Positions 8,601-16,502 of a stretch of DNA of 28,544 nucleotides are shown piece after piece. The DNA lies in the NCBI GenBank assembly GCA_002345965.1, contig DDTF01000031.1, positions 44,313 to 72,856 of the forward strand, given 5' to 3'. The DNA is from Flammeovirgaceae bacterium UBA2371 (GTDB lineage Bacteria; Bacteroidota; Bacteroidia; Cytophagales; Cyclobacteriaceae). The notes under the pieces were generated by a model. That model did not search any database. It was not told where the DNA came from and saw nothing but the letters and a program-made list of their open reading frames with translations. The position numbers and the translations under genes are program-made. Position 1 is the stretch's first letter; every line of letters starts with the position of its first letter.

Positions 8601-9590
8601 ATGGCGTTCGAGACGGCAACAGAAATTCAGCAAGAGCACAACCAGAAGGTGAAGCAGGTTTATTCAGAGGTAGCCAAAGTGGTAGTAGGGCAGGAATATA
8701 TGGTCAATCGATTGATGATTGGCTTGTTTACCAATGGACATATTTTGTTGGAAGGTGTGCCAGGATTGGCAAAGACACTTACTATTAGCACGCTTGCTCG
8801 TGTTCTGCATCTTGATTTTGCCAGGATACAATTTACCCCCGACTTACTGCCTGCAGATCTGGTTGGAACCATGATCTATAATCAGAAGGACGGAAAGTTT
8901 GAAGTAAAAAAAGGGCCTATCTTTGCTAATATCATTTTGGCGGATGAGATTAACCGATCTCCTGCAAAAGTGCAGTCGGCCTTATTGGAGGCCATGCAAG
9001 AAAAGCAAGTAACCATTGGTGAGACCTCCTTCAATCTGGATCGGCCCTTCCTGGTAATGGCCACTCAAAATCCGGTAGAAAACGAAGGAACCTACCCATT
9101 GCCCGAAGCGCAAATTGACCGATTCATGATGAAGGTTTTTGTCAACTACCCTTCGAAGGCTGATGAGCTTGAAATCATGAGAAGGATTTCAAATATGCAG
9201 TTTGATTATCAAGTGAACCCTATTCTCACCAAGGAAGACATCTTTGCCATACGTAAAGAAGTGAATAACGTAAAAATTTCTGAGTCGCTTGAAAAATATA
9301 TTATCGAGTTGGTGAGCGCTACACGCAAGCCAAAAGAATACAAGTTGGATCACGAGGCACAATACATTCAGTTTGGTGCTTCTCCTCGAGCCAGTATCAA
9401 TTTGAATCTGGCCTCCAGGGCAATGGCTTATTTGGATGGGCGCGATTATGTACTGCCGGAAGACATTAAAGAGGTGGCATTAGATGTATTGAATCACCGC
9501 ATCATCTTGAATTACGAAGCAGAGGCAGACAATGTGCGGACAGGGGATATCATCAAAGTGTTGCTAAGCAAAGTGCCCATCAACAAATAA
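8601..9590 (+). CDS. MoxR family AAA+ ATPase
   Basis: The 329-residue length is normal for MoxR. Walker A is GVPGLAKT (52-59), Walker B is ILADEINRS (about 112-120), sensor 1 is ATQNP (154-158) and the helix-2 insert is visible in FTPDLLPADLVGT. The C-terminal lid domain contains GASPRASINL. MoxR proteins are chaperone-like ATPases that usually act with a DUF58 protein and VWA-domain partners to mature or activate protein complexes. Here no DUF58 or VWA gene follows; the next gene is an outer-membrane lipoprotein, so the usual operon is split or the partners are elsewhere. The gene stands alone, with 137 bp before it and a hairpin after it. A TATTATTG element (7/8 match to the -7 box) lies at 8563-8570. 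Confidence 0.95.
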   Translation: MAFETATEIQQEHNQKVKQVYSEVAKVVVGQEYMVNRLMIGLFTNGHILLEGVPGLAKTLTISTLARVLHLDFARIQFTPDLLPADLVGTMIYNQKDGKFEVKKGPIFANIILADEINRSPAKVQSALLEAMQEKQVTIGETSFNLDRPFLVMATQNPVENEGTYPLPEAQIDRFMMKVFVNYPSKADELEIMRRISNMQFDYQVNPILTKEDIFAIRKEVNNVKISESLEKYIIELVSATRKPKEYKLDHEAQYIQFGASPRASINLNLASRAMAYLDGRDYVLPEDIKEVALDVLNHRIILNYEAEADNVRTGDIIKVLLSKVPINK

Positions 9591-9629
9591 AGATTATTAT
9601 AAAGATTAGCATAGCATCGATTGCGTTGC

Positions 9630-9667
9630 AAGTGAAAAAGCATTGAAGCTTCACTTCACAATTTTTT
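9630..9667 (+). terminator. Possible terminator after the MoxR gene
   Basis: AAGTGAA (9630-9636) plus GC (9640-9641) can pair with GCTTCACTT (9648-9656) with a 3-nt bulge, and a T6 run follows at 9662-9667. The stem is imperfect and the T-run is offset by several bases, so the call is tentative. Confidence 0.35.
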
Positions 9668-9825
9668 AACATTGAAAAAAGGAATTTTTATTCTTTTAAA
9701 ATCAGTGAATTAGCGCCAGCGAATTAGATTCCATCATACCTGCGCCTCACAATCCACTCAACATTCCTTCATCTTCTTTAACAATTTGGTAAACCACCAT
9801 TGTGCTTCATGTAACATTGGATGCT

Positions 9826-9833
9826 CACCTTTG
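9826..9833 (+). promoter_or_regulatory. Possible -7 box (CACCTTTG) for the beta-helix lipoprotein
   Basis: This is a 7/8 match to TAnnTTTG, 36 bp before the ATG at 9870, with a TTG at 9800-9802 about 23 bp upstream as a candidate -33 element. The spacing is at the long end. Confidence 0.3.
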
Positions 9834-9869
9834 CGATGGATAAAAAATAATTTCTTAAAAAATCTACGC

Positions 9870-11519
9870 ATGAAAAAATTACTTTCACTAGGAATCATTG
9901 CAATCATGATCACCACGTTTTGGGCGTGTAGTGAAGACCCAGCAGCTGACAATCGTGTTACCATCACGGGAATACCAGCAACGGCATCAATCGACAATCT
10001 TGGTACGCTTGCACCTGTTGCAGTTACCATTGAAGCTCTGGATGGACTTACCACTCTGTCAATAACAAAAGGAACCGAAGTTTTCGATTCTAAAGCATAC
10101 GCTGGGGAAACTTCTGCATCTTATGAATTTACTTATACTGCCAACGCGGCTGACGAAGACAAGAACCTTGTTTTTACTTTCATAGCTACGGATAAAGACG
10201 GAGATACAGAAACTGTAACTCACGTATTGACTGTGGGTGCAGCCCCAGAACCCATTCCAAACGCAGTAAGAACTGGTATTATTTCTGCGAATGAAACCTG
10301 GACCAACGACAGAATCTGGGAAATAGCTGGTCGTGTAATCGTAAAAGATCAGGTAACACTTACCATTCAGGAGGGAACAATTATTAAGGGCAGAGAAGGT
10401 TCAGGATCTTTGGCTTCGGCATTGATCATCGCTCGAGGTGCCAAACTGATGGCCAAGGGTACTGCAGAGAAACCAATTGTGTTTACTTCTATCCTTGACA
10501 ATATACAAGTAGGCGAAAAAGCCGGAACCAATCTAAGTGAAACTAATACAGGACTTTGGGGAGGCTTGATCGTACTAGGGAAAGCAACTGTTTCTGTAGC
10601 TGGAGGTGAAACACAAATTGAAGGTATACCTGCCGACATTGTTGAAGGCAAATATGGAGGAGGAACTTCTCCGGTAGACAACGACAACTCAGGTGAATTG
10701 ACCTACATTTCTATCCGTCATGGAGGCACACTCATCGGAGCCAACAATGAAATCAATGGGCTGACACTAGGTGGAGTTGGATCTGGCACCAAAATCGAAA
10801 ACATAGAAGTGGTAGGAAATGAAGATGATGGTATAGAATTCTTTGGTGGTACTGTTAATCTAACCAATGGATTAGTGTGGGCACAAAAAGATGATGGATA
10901 TGACATAGATCAAGCATATTCAGGCACCATCAGCAACATCATTTATATCGCTGGAGCAGAATCCGACCATGGAATGGAAATTGACGGTGCAGAGGGGACT
11001 GTAAGCCGTGGCTTTACCATCCAGAATGGTACTTTCAAAGGGATGACAGGCGAGTATGCCGACTTCCGTGACAAAGCACGTGGTACAGTAAAAGACTTGT
11101 ATTTCTTTAACTATAAAAAGGCAGATGATATAGAGCTGGATGCTGATGGTTCAGTAGATCCTGCTGACGCATCCAAGAAGCTGTCCGACAATCCTGGTGT
11201 ATCCGATAACTTTAAGGGCTCTGGTTTTGGATTTACTGGAGCGCTTGTATTAACAGGTCTTGAATTCAACTCAACTGTAACAGATGATGCATCGTTGCAA
11301 ACTTTGTCAGCTATTTTTGGCGATAAATGGTCTAAAGATTCATTCCTTGCTGGAGATACAAGATTGGCAGCAGATGCTACTGCACAGGCTGCAGCTAACA
11401 AAGCCACTTTCGAAAGCAACAACAGCATGGTAACCTCAGCAACCAAAACTAAAGGTGCTGATAAGACCAAATTCACCTGGACATATGCCAATGCTAAAGG
11501 CAAACTATCCGATTTCTAA
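9870..11519 (+). CDS. Beta-helix surface lipoprotein paired with a TonB receptor
   Basis: I choose the ATG at 9870 (549 residues) over the longer frame from 9786 because it begins a clean lipoprotein signal, MKKLLSLGIIAI, with a lipobox ending at Cys20 (FWAC). Residues 25-125 look like an Ig-like beta domain rich in Thr and Ala. From about 135 to 400 the chain has the turn-rich pattern of a right-handed parallel beta-helix: LTIQEGTIIKG, GLWGGLIVLGKA, SIRHGGTLIGANNEINGLTLGGVG. Three acidic rungs repeat at DDGIEFFGG (319), DDGYDIDQ (341) and DHGMEIDG (366). This is a common Bacteroidota lipoprotein family without a characterised function that I know of; it is usually next to a TonB-dependent receptor, as here. 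Partnership in substrate capture, analogous to SusD with SusC, is inference. No type IX secretion C-terminal domain is seen. Confidence 0.88.
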   Translation: MKKLLSLGIIAIMITTFWACSEDPAADNRVTITGIPATASIDNLGTLAPVAVTIEALDGLTTLSITKGTEVFDSKAYAGETSASYEFTYTANAADEDKNLVFTFIATDKDGDTETVTHVLTVGAAPEPIPNAVRTGIISANETWTNDRIWEIAGRVIVKDQVTLTIQEGTIIKGREGSGSLASALIIARGAKLMAKGTAEKPIVFTSILDNIQVGEKAGTNLSETNTGLWGGLIVLGKATVSVAGGETQIEGIPADIVEGKYGGGTSPVDNDNSGELTYISIRHGGTLIGANNEINGLTLGGVGSGTKIENIEVVGNEDDGIEFFGGTVNLTNGLVWAQKDDGYDIDQAYSGTISNIIYIAGAESDHGMEIDGAEGTVSRGFTIQNGTFKGMTGEYADFRDKARGTVKDLYFFNYKKADDIELDADGSVDPADASKKLSDNPGVSDNFKGSGFGFTGALVLTGLEFNSTVTDDASLQTLSAIFGDKWSKDSFLAGDTRLAADATAQAAANKATFESNNSMVTSATKTKGADKTKFTWTYANAKGKLSDF

Positions 11520-11534
11520 GCACATAAGAATGAT

Positions 11535-11570
11535 AAAAACAAAAAACCCCGCAAGCCGGGGTTTTTTGTT
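11535..11570 (+). terminator. Strong terminator between lipoprotein and TonB receptor genes
   Basis: CCCC (11547-11550) pairs with GGGG (11558-11561), extended outward by A6/T6 and further A/T pairs, with a short loop. The T6GTT tail is typical. It lies 15 bp after the lipoprotein stop and could also work on the other strand. It suggests that the receptor is expressed from its own promoter or by read-through. Confidence 0.88.
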
Positions 11571-11599
11571 TTCAGGTTAAGTAATTTCTTACATCACCG

Positions 11600-11621
11600 T
11601 GCTCACAACAGGTTGTGAGCA
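11600..11621. promoter_or_regulatory. 22-bp perfect palindrome, operator-like
   Basis: TGCTCACAAC (11600-11609) and GTTGTGAGCA (11612-11621) are exact inverted repeats separated by AG. A 2-nt spacer is too short for a comfortable RNA hairpin loop, which favours a dimeric DNA-binding protein site. It lies between the terminator and the receptor's candidate promoter, about 155 bp upstream of the -7 box. There is no regulator gene beside it. Confidence 0.5.
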
Positions 11622-11774
11622 TGTTTCAATAGGTATGCAAATCAGGAATCCACTATTCCACACTATGAGGAAATTAACGAACTGTTAGTTGCGTGTTATC
11701 ATAACATTAACTGAATGTGTACTAATTAACATATTGGTAAACCCACTCATCACATCATTTAGGGGCTCTCAGGA

Positions 11775-11782
11775 TACCTTTG
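11775..11782 (+). promoter_or_regulatory. -7 box (TACCTTTG) of the TonB receptor gene
   Basis: This is an exact match to the Bacteroidota TAnnTTTG element, 20 bp before the ATG at 11803. No good TTG -33 element is seen at the usual distance, so promoter strength is unclear. Confidence 0.42.
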
Positions 11783-11802
11783 CACTAAAATTAAGTAACC
11801 CT

Positions 11803-14658
11803 ATGATTAACAGCCTCAAACAATTAAGCATCCTGGTTCTCCTGCTTGTTATCACTCCAGCTTTTGCCCAAAAGGGCATCATAAGAGGTAAGGTGTTTGA
11901 TAATGAGAATGGTGAAGGTCTATTTGGAGCTACGGCAATCATTTCCGGAACAACCATAGGGGGCGCTGCTGACTTTGATGGAAATTATTCCATTAATAAC
12001 GTGGAGCCAGGATTTTATGACGTTCAGTTCTCATTCATTTCATATCAAACGCAAACAGTTACAGGAGTAGAAGTAAAGGCAGGCGAGGTTACATTGTTGG
12101 ATGTAAGACTTTCAAGTGATGTTCAACAATTGCAAGAAATTGTTGTGTCTGCCAAAGTGATCAGAAGCTCAGAAGCTGCTCTTATGACAGTTCGCAGAAA
12201 ATCTCCCAATGTAATGGATGGCATTTCGTCACAGTCATTTCGAAAGATTGGAGATTCAAATGCGGCTTCAGCCGTTCAAAGGGTACCAGGTGTGTCTGTA
12301 CAAGGCGGCAAGTATGTGTTTGTAAGAGGTCTTGGTGATCGCTATAGTAAATCCACGTTGAACAAAGTAGATATTCCAGGTCTTGATCCTGATAGAAACT
12401 CCATCCAAATAGATATTTTTCCTACCAATATCATTGACAATATGGTGGTGTTAAAGTCATTCACCGCGGATCAGCTTGCTGATTTCACAGGTGGAGTTGT
12501 CGATATTGAAACAAAAGATTTTCCTGAGGAAAAAATATGGGCAATCAGCGCCAACCTTGGCTATAATCCAGCCATGCACTTCAAAAAGGAATTTTTGACT
12601 TATCAAGGAGGAGGAACAGATTTTCTGGGCTTCGATGATGGAGGAAGAGATCTTCCTATTGCCAGAGACCAGGTTATTCCGAATCCTGTACTAAACAACC
12701 CTAAGTTGAGTGAACTAACCAGAAGTCTTAACCCAACTTTATCAACCATGAGAAAAACCAGCTTTATGGATTACAGCCTGGGTCTCTCTGGAGGAAATCA
12801 ATTTAGCATTGCATCAAAAACGGTGGGCTACAATGTGGCATTGAATTATCAGAACACAACCACCTACTATGAAAGCACGGAATTGGGCGCTTATGTAAAG
12901 TCAACAGATCCTAATCAATTCAATCTGGTGCCAGACAGAATTCAGCGAGGGCCCTTGGGTTCGAATAATGTATTGGCAAGTGGCCTATTGGGTTTTGCCT
13001 TAAAAACCAACAGATCAAAGTACAAGGTAAACTTACTTAGATTACAAAGTGGTGAGTCAAGGGCATCTACCTTTACAAGAAATACATTTTTGTTTGGATC
13101 CAATACCATTGCAGTGACCAATTTGGATTACAATGAAAGTGCAATTACCAACATACTGCTTTCAGGTGAGCATCGCATAGGCCCAAAATCAAATTTTGAA
13201 ATTGACTGGAGACTTTCCCCTACATGGTCAAGCATCGATGATAAAGATGTAAGACAAACCCCTTATCGATTCGAAGGAGGTAACTACACTATTGAGCCTA
13301 GTGAGGCCGGAGATCCAATTAGAATTTGGAGATTTCTTGATGAAGTCAATTATGTAGGCAAGCTGGACTTAACAAAGAACTATAAGTTTAAAGGGATTGA
13401 GGCCAAACTCAAATTTGGAGCAAGTGAAACCTACAAGCAAAGAGATTTCAGCATCGATCAATACCGGATAGGACTTTTGGGAGGATCAAATTTTAATCTT
13501 ACCGGAAATCCTGATGAACTTCTTTCAGAAAGTTTATTATGGACGCCACGTCAGGCTGATGGAAGTGGAGGAATGGGTACTTACTTAAGAGGTAACTTTG
13601 AAGTAGCGAATACTTTTGCAGCTTCTCAAAACATTTTTGGAGGCTATGTTTCTAATGAGATGAACATCTCTGAGCGCCTAAAGTCGATTTTGGGATTGAG
13701 GGCAGAGCAGTTTGATCATCGCTATACCGGACAAAACCAGGCTTATGCTTCAGGAGATCTGGTGAATGGTGTCAATTATGAAGACGAAAAGTTGTTAAGC
13801 ACACTCAACTTCTTTCCATCTGCTAACATCATCTACTCCTTCAATGCAAATATGAATTTGAGGGCAGGTTATTCACGTACCATTGCAAGGCCTTCTTTTA
13901 AAGAAAAGTCGATCGCTCAAATATTTGATCCTATAACTGATAGAACTTTTATAGGTAATATCAATTTGGTTGAAACAGATATTGATAATTATGACCTGAG
14001 ATGGGAGATGTTTCAGGAGAAAGGACAGAATATTTCATTCAGTGTATTTTACAAAAATTTTTCAAACCCCATTGAGTTGGTCTCATTTCAGTCTGACCCG
14101 AGGTCTTCTCAGCCTCGTAATGTCAGCGGAGCTAAAGTGTATGGAATTGAATTGGAGGCAAGAAAGGGTTTAGAGTTTATCGCCAGCGGTTTGAAAAATC
14201 TTTCGGTTAATGCCAATGTTTCATTTATTAACTCCGAAGTACAGATGAGTGAAGAGGAGTTTCAGGCACGTATGACCTTCCAGCGAACAGGAGAAGTAAT
14301 AGAGAGAACACGACAGTTGCAAGGGCAATCTCCTTATCTTATTAACGCAGGTTTGCAATATGATACTCAAAACGGGTTTGAAACTGCGCTTTCCTACAAT
14401 GTGCAGGGCGAGCGTCTTTCAATAGTGGGTATCAATTCCAATCCTGATGTTTTTGATCAACCATTCCACAGTCTCAACTTGAATGTAAACAAAACATTAG
14501 GAGGTGCTGATGGTAAAATGAGATTAGGGCTGGGAGTGGAGAATATTCTTGCAGATAAAGTCGAAAGTTACTCAAAGAACTATCAAAGTGAAGACAAGGT
14601 GTTCTCTACCTTATCACCAGGCACAAGGATTAGATTCAGGTTTAATTATACGTTCTAA
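11803..14658 (+). CDS. TonB-dependent outer-membrane receptor
   Basis: The start at 11803 (951 residues) is chosen because it opens a normal signal peptide (residues 1-22, ending AFA-Q); the frame is open further upstream, but that stretch lacks signal features and contains the promoter. Residues about 25-110 are a CarboxypepD_reg-like beta-sandwich (IIRGKVFDNENGEG, GAADFDGNYSI). A TonB-box-like EIVVSA is at 112-117. The plug follows at about 130-235 with PGVSVQGGKYVFVRGLGDRYS and FTGGVVDIET. The rest is a 22-strand-type barrel ending in Phe (RFNYTF). The full length is normal. The receptor imports an unknown ligand using TonB-ExbBD energy. The upstream beta-helix lipoprotein is its likely partner. 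Confidence 0.93.
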   Translation: MINSLKQLSILVLLLVITPAFAQKGIIRGKVFDNENGEGLFGATAIISGTTIGGAADFDGNYSINNVEPGFYDVQFSFISYQTQTVTGVEVKAGEVTLLDVRLSSDVQQLQEIVVSAKVIRSSEAALMTVRRKSPNVMDGISSQSFRKIGDSNAASAVQRVPGVSVQGGKYVFVRGLGDRYSKSTLNKVDIPGLDPDRNSIQIDIFPTNIIDNMVVLKSFTADQLADFTGGVVDIETKDFPEEKIWAISANLGYNPAMHFKKEFLTYQGGGTDFLGFDDGGRDLPIARDQVIPNPVLNNPKLSELTRSLNPTLSTMRKTSFMDYSLGLSGGNQFSIASKTVGYNVALNYQNTTTYYESTELGAYVKSTDPNQFNLVPDRIQRGPLGSNNVLASGLLGFALKTNRSKYKVNLLRLQSGESRASTFTRNTFLFGSNTIAVTNLDYNESAITNILLSGEHRIGPKSNFEIDWRLSPTWSSIDDKDVRQTPYRFEGGNYTIEPSEAGDPIRIWRFLDEVNYVGKLDLTKNYKFKGIEAKLKFGASETYKQRDFSIDQYRIGLLGGSNFNLTGNPDELLSESLLWTPRQADGSGGMGTYLRGNFEVANTFAASQNIFGGYVSNEMNISERLKSILGLRAEQFDHRYTGQNQAYASGDLVNGVNYEDEKLLSTLNFFPSANIIYSFNANMNLRAGYSRTIARPSFKEKSIAQIFDPITDRTFIGNINLVETDIDNYDLRWEMFQEKGQNISFSVFYKNFSNPIELVSFQSDPRSSQPRNVSGAKVYGIELEARKGLEFIASGLKNLSVNANVSFINSEVQMSEEEFQARMTFQRTGEVIERTRQLQGQSPYLINAGLQYDTQNGFETALSYNVQGERLSIVGINSNPDVFDQPFHSLNLNVNKTLGGADGKMRLGLGVENILADKVESYSKNYQSEDKVFSTLSPGTRIRFRFNYTF

Positions 14659-14693
14659 TCCCTGTAAAAAGTAAAACAACTTTGCGCTCTTAG

Positions 14694-15392
14694 TTAATTC
14701 ACTTTTCGTTGTCTTTCCTTATGCATCTCAATTACCTTCTTGATTTGCTCAGTGGCCTGTACAACTGAATCCTGAGCAAGTTTGTTATTCTCTATTTTCT
14801 GAATCAGCACTGCATGTTCAAGGTTATTGGCTTGCAGGCGTTCTTCCAATTTTACTTTTTCCTGCTCATTATTGCTGAGCTGAATCGTTAGGTCCTTATT
14901 CTGATTAACTAGTCGCTGAGATTGACGTGTAGTGGCATCGTGGGCGCGTTGTGCTTCATCAATTTGAGTTTGTATTTTGTCTTTGTAAAACTTGATTCCA
15001 AATCGATACACTTCTTTCTCCAAATCTTTTTTTACAATTTCAATATCATTCACTTGCCATTCATTTTCCTTTATGCCCAGCCACACCTGAATGGCTTCAC
15101 CTTTGTCTTTGATGTCAGCATAGATAATCCCGGTTTTATACACTGTTCCGCCCAGAGCTGGTTCGCTGATACTGGTGTAGCTGGTGCCCTGTTTTACCTT
15201 GCCGAATTCCTTTAAGTACTTACTCCACGAAGTGGCCACTTCATCTTTTTTAGCTTCCAAAGATGTAGCGAAACCCTCACTTTCTTCCCCATTTATCTTT
15301 TGTGATTGTTTTTCTGTTGTTACCTTTTGTCCTAACGCTGTCAGGCTTATCAGCAGGCAAAAAGCAATCAATTCAAACTTATTTCTCTTCAT
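14694..15392 (-). CDS. Exported protein with C-terminal coiled coil, function unknown
   Basis: The 232-residue product has a Sec signal peptide (about residues 1-21, ending ALG-Q). A compact middle region (about 45-125; SYTSISEPALGGTVY, VWLGIKENEWQ) is followed by a long charged helix from about 130 to the end, rich in Glu, Lys and Gln with heptad-like spacing, predicted to form a coiled coil. There is no lipobox. I do not recognise a named domain; similar periplasmic proteins are common in Bacteroidota. The gene is convergent with the TonB receptor (35 bp apart, no clear terminator) and divergent from the TIGR01777 gene with 42 bp between starts. A perfect -7 box lies 22 bp before its ATG. 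Confidence 0.8.
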   Translation of the reverse strand: MKRNKFELIAFCLLISLTALGQKVTTEKQSQKINGEESEGFATSLEAKKDEVATSWSKYLKEFGKVKQGTSYTSISEPALGGTVYKTGIIYADIKDKGEAIQVWLGIKENEWQVNDIEIVKKDLEKEVYRFGIKFYKDKIQTQIDEAQRAHDATTRQSQRLVNQNKDLTIQLSNNEQEKVKLEERLQANNLEHAVLIQKIENNKLAQDSVVQATEQIKKVIEMHKERQRKVN

Positions 15393-15414
15393 GATGTTAA
15401 CAGTTATAATGAAT

Positions 15415-15422
15415 CAAAGCTA
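15415..15422 (-). promoter_or_regulatory. -7 box (TAGCTTTG) for the exported coiled-coil gene
   Basis: On the minus strand TAGCTTTG matches TAnnTTTG exactly and ends 22 bp before the ATG at 15392, the same spacing as two other candidates in this window. The upstream -33 region reaches into the start of the divergent gene and has only a weak T-rich match. Confidence 0.42.
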
Positions 15423-15434
15423 CTAATTATCCAA

Positions 15435-16343
15435 ATGCATAAAAACGTCCTAATAACCGGTGCGACAGGTCTTGTAGGCACCAGACTTACAGAAATGTTG
15501 ATGCAAAAAGGCTACCAGGTTTCTCATTTGTCCAGAAATGAGCAACCTGGCCCAATTCCCACCTTTCAATGGGACGTAAAGACGGGTAAGATAGATGATA
15601 AGGCAATTGAAGGGAAAGATTGCATCGTTCATTTGGCTGGAGCGGGTATTGCAGATAAGAGTTGGACCGATCAAAGGAAGAAGGAAATTCTCGAAAGCCG
15701 AACTAAGTCCGCTGAGTTGCTTTATCAATCTTTAAAAACAAAAAACCATCAAGTGAAGACTTTTGTGTCAGCTTCAGCAATTGGCATCTACGGCTTTGCT
15801 GGTGATGAAAAATATTTCAAAGAGAGTGATGCAGCTGCCAATGACTTTCTTGCAAATGTGGTAAGTCAATGGGAGGCAGCAGTAGATAAAATTGCATCGT
15901 TGGGTATACGCGTGGTGAAGGTTCGTATTGGAATATTGTTAAGCGAAAAGGGAGGTGCATTGGCTGAAATGATTAAACCAATAAAGTGGGGGATTGGATC
16001 TCCATTGGGAACAGGAATGCAATACATGAGTTGGATACACATTGACGATGTATGCAGTTTATTTGCCATGGCTATTGAAAAAGAATCAATGAGTGGGGCT
16101 TATAACGCTGTAAGTCCTCACCCTGCCACTAATAAAGCCTTTACAAAGGCTGTGGCTCAGGTTTTGAATAAGCCGCTGTGGTTACCCAATGTGCCTGGAT
16201 TTGTTTTGAAGTTGCTTTTGGGAGAAATGTCTGATTTGGTTTTAAAAGGAAGTCGTGTTTCTGCTGAAAAAATTCAAGGTGCTGGATTTGAATTTGAGTA
16301 CGCAGAATTAGATGCGGCTCTCAAAGACTTGTTAAAAAAATAG
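15435..16343 (+). CDS. TIGR01777 family NAD(P)-binding oxidoreductase (extended SDR)
   Basis: The 302-residue protein opens with a Rossmann nucleotide-binding motif, GATGLVG (9-15), and continues with SDR-type sequence: HLAGAGI, SASAIGIYG and a later VRIGILLS. The C-terminal 50 residues (PNVPGFVLKLLLGEMSDLVLKG) match the DUF1731 domain that defines the TIGR01777/YfcH group. E. coli YfcH and human SDR39U1 are relatives; the physiological substrate is unknown. The old name 'cell division inhibitor SulA' attached to this family is a misannotation. It is cytoplasmic. It is followed by a 160-bp gap before the LOG gene, so probably a separate transcript. Confidence 0.92.
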   Translation: MHKNVLITGATGLVGTRLTEMLMQKGYQVSHLSRNEQPGPIPTFQWDVKTGKIDDKAIEGKDCIVHLAGAGIADKSWTDQRKKEILESRTKSAELLYQSLKTKNHQVKTFVSASAIGIYGFAGDEKYFKESDAAANDFLANVVSQWEAAVDKIASLGIRVVKVRIGILLSEKGGALAEMIKPIKWGIGSPLGTGMQYMSWIHIDDVCSLFAMAIEKESMSGAYNAVSPHPATNKAFTKAVAQVLNKPLWLPNVPGFVLKLLLGEMSDLVLKGSRVSAEKIQGAGFEFEYAELDAALKDLLKK

Positions 16344-16400
16344 TCAAAAGTTTTATTTCCAACTGCTTTGCACTTGCAGTGGCCGCTTTGGTTTTCCGCC

Positions 16401-16428
16401 CCGCCTCTTTCCTTTTACGGGAAGGCGG
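16401..16428 (+). repeat. GC-rich imperfect hairpin before the LOG gene
   Basis: CCGCC (16401-16405) pairs with GGCGG (16424-16428), with TTCC/GGAA continuing inside after a bulge. It is clearly richer in G+C than its surroundings but no T-run follows, so it is not a good terminator. It lies 58 bp after the TIGR01777 stop and 75 bp before the LOG start. Confidence 0.3.
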
Positions 16429-16502
16429 ATTATGATATAAAACCCTCAAAATTATCGCGTAGCAGGCATTCCGTTTATATTAGCATTTCAAACGCGAATA
16501 AC

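Noticed and set aside
9786..9869. Upstream in-frame extension of the beta-helix lipoprotein
   Set aside because: It would place Cys- and Arg-containing sequence before the lipoprotein signal and overlaps the candidate promoter; the ATG at 9870 gives a clean signal peptide and lipobox.
11689..11802. Upstream in-frame extension of the TonB receptor
   Set aside because: The extension contains the -7 box and has no signal-peptide character; the ATG at 11803 opens a standard signal peptide.
15435..16343. Cell-division inhibitor (SulA) function for the TIGR01777 protein
   Set aside because: The protein is a Rossmann-fold SDR with a DUF1731 tail, unrelated to the true SulA; the name is a propagated misannotation.
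16401..16428. GC-rich hairpin as terminator of the TIGR01777 gene
   Set aside because: The stem is bulged and followed by ATTATGATATAA rather than a T-run; kept only as a low-confidence repeat.
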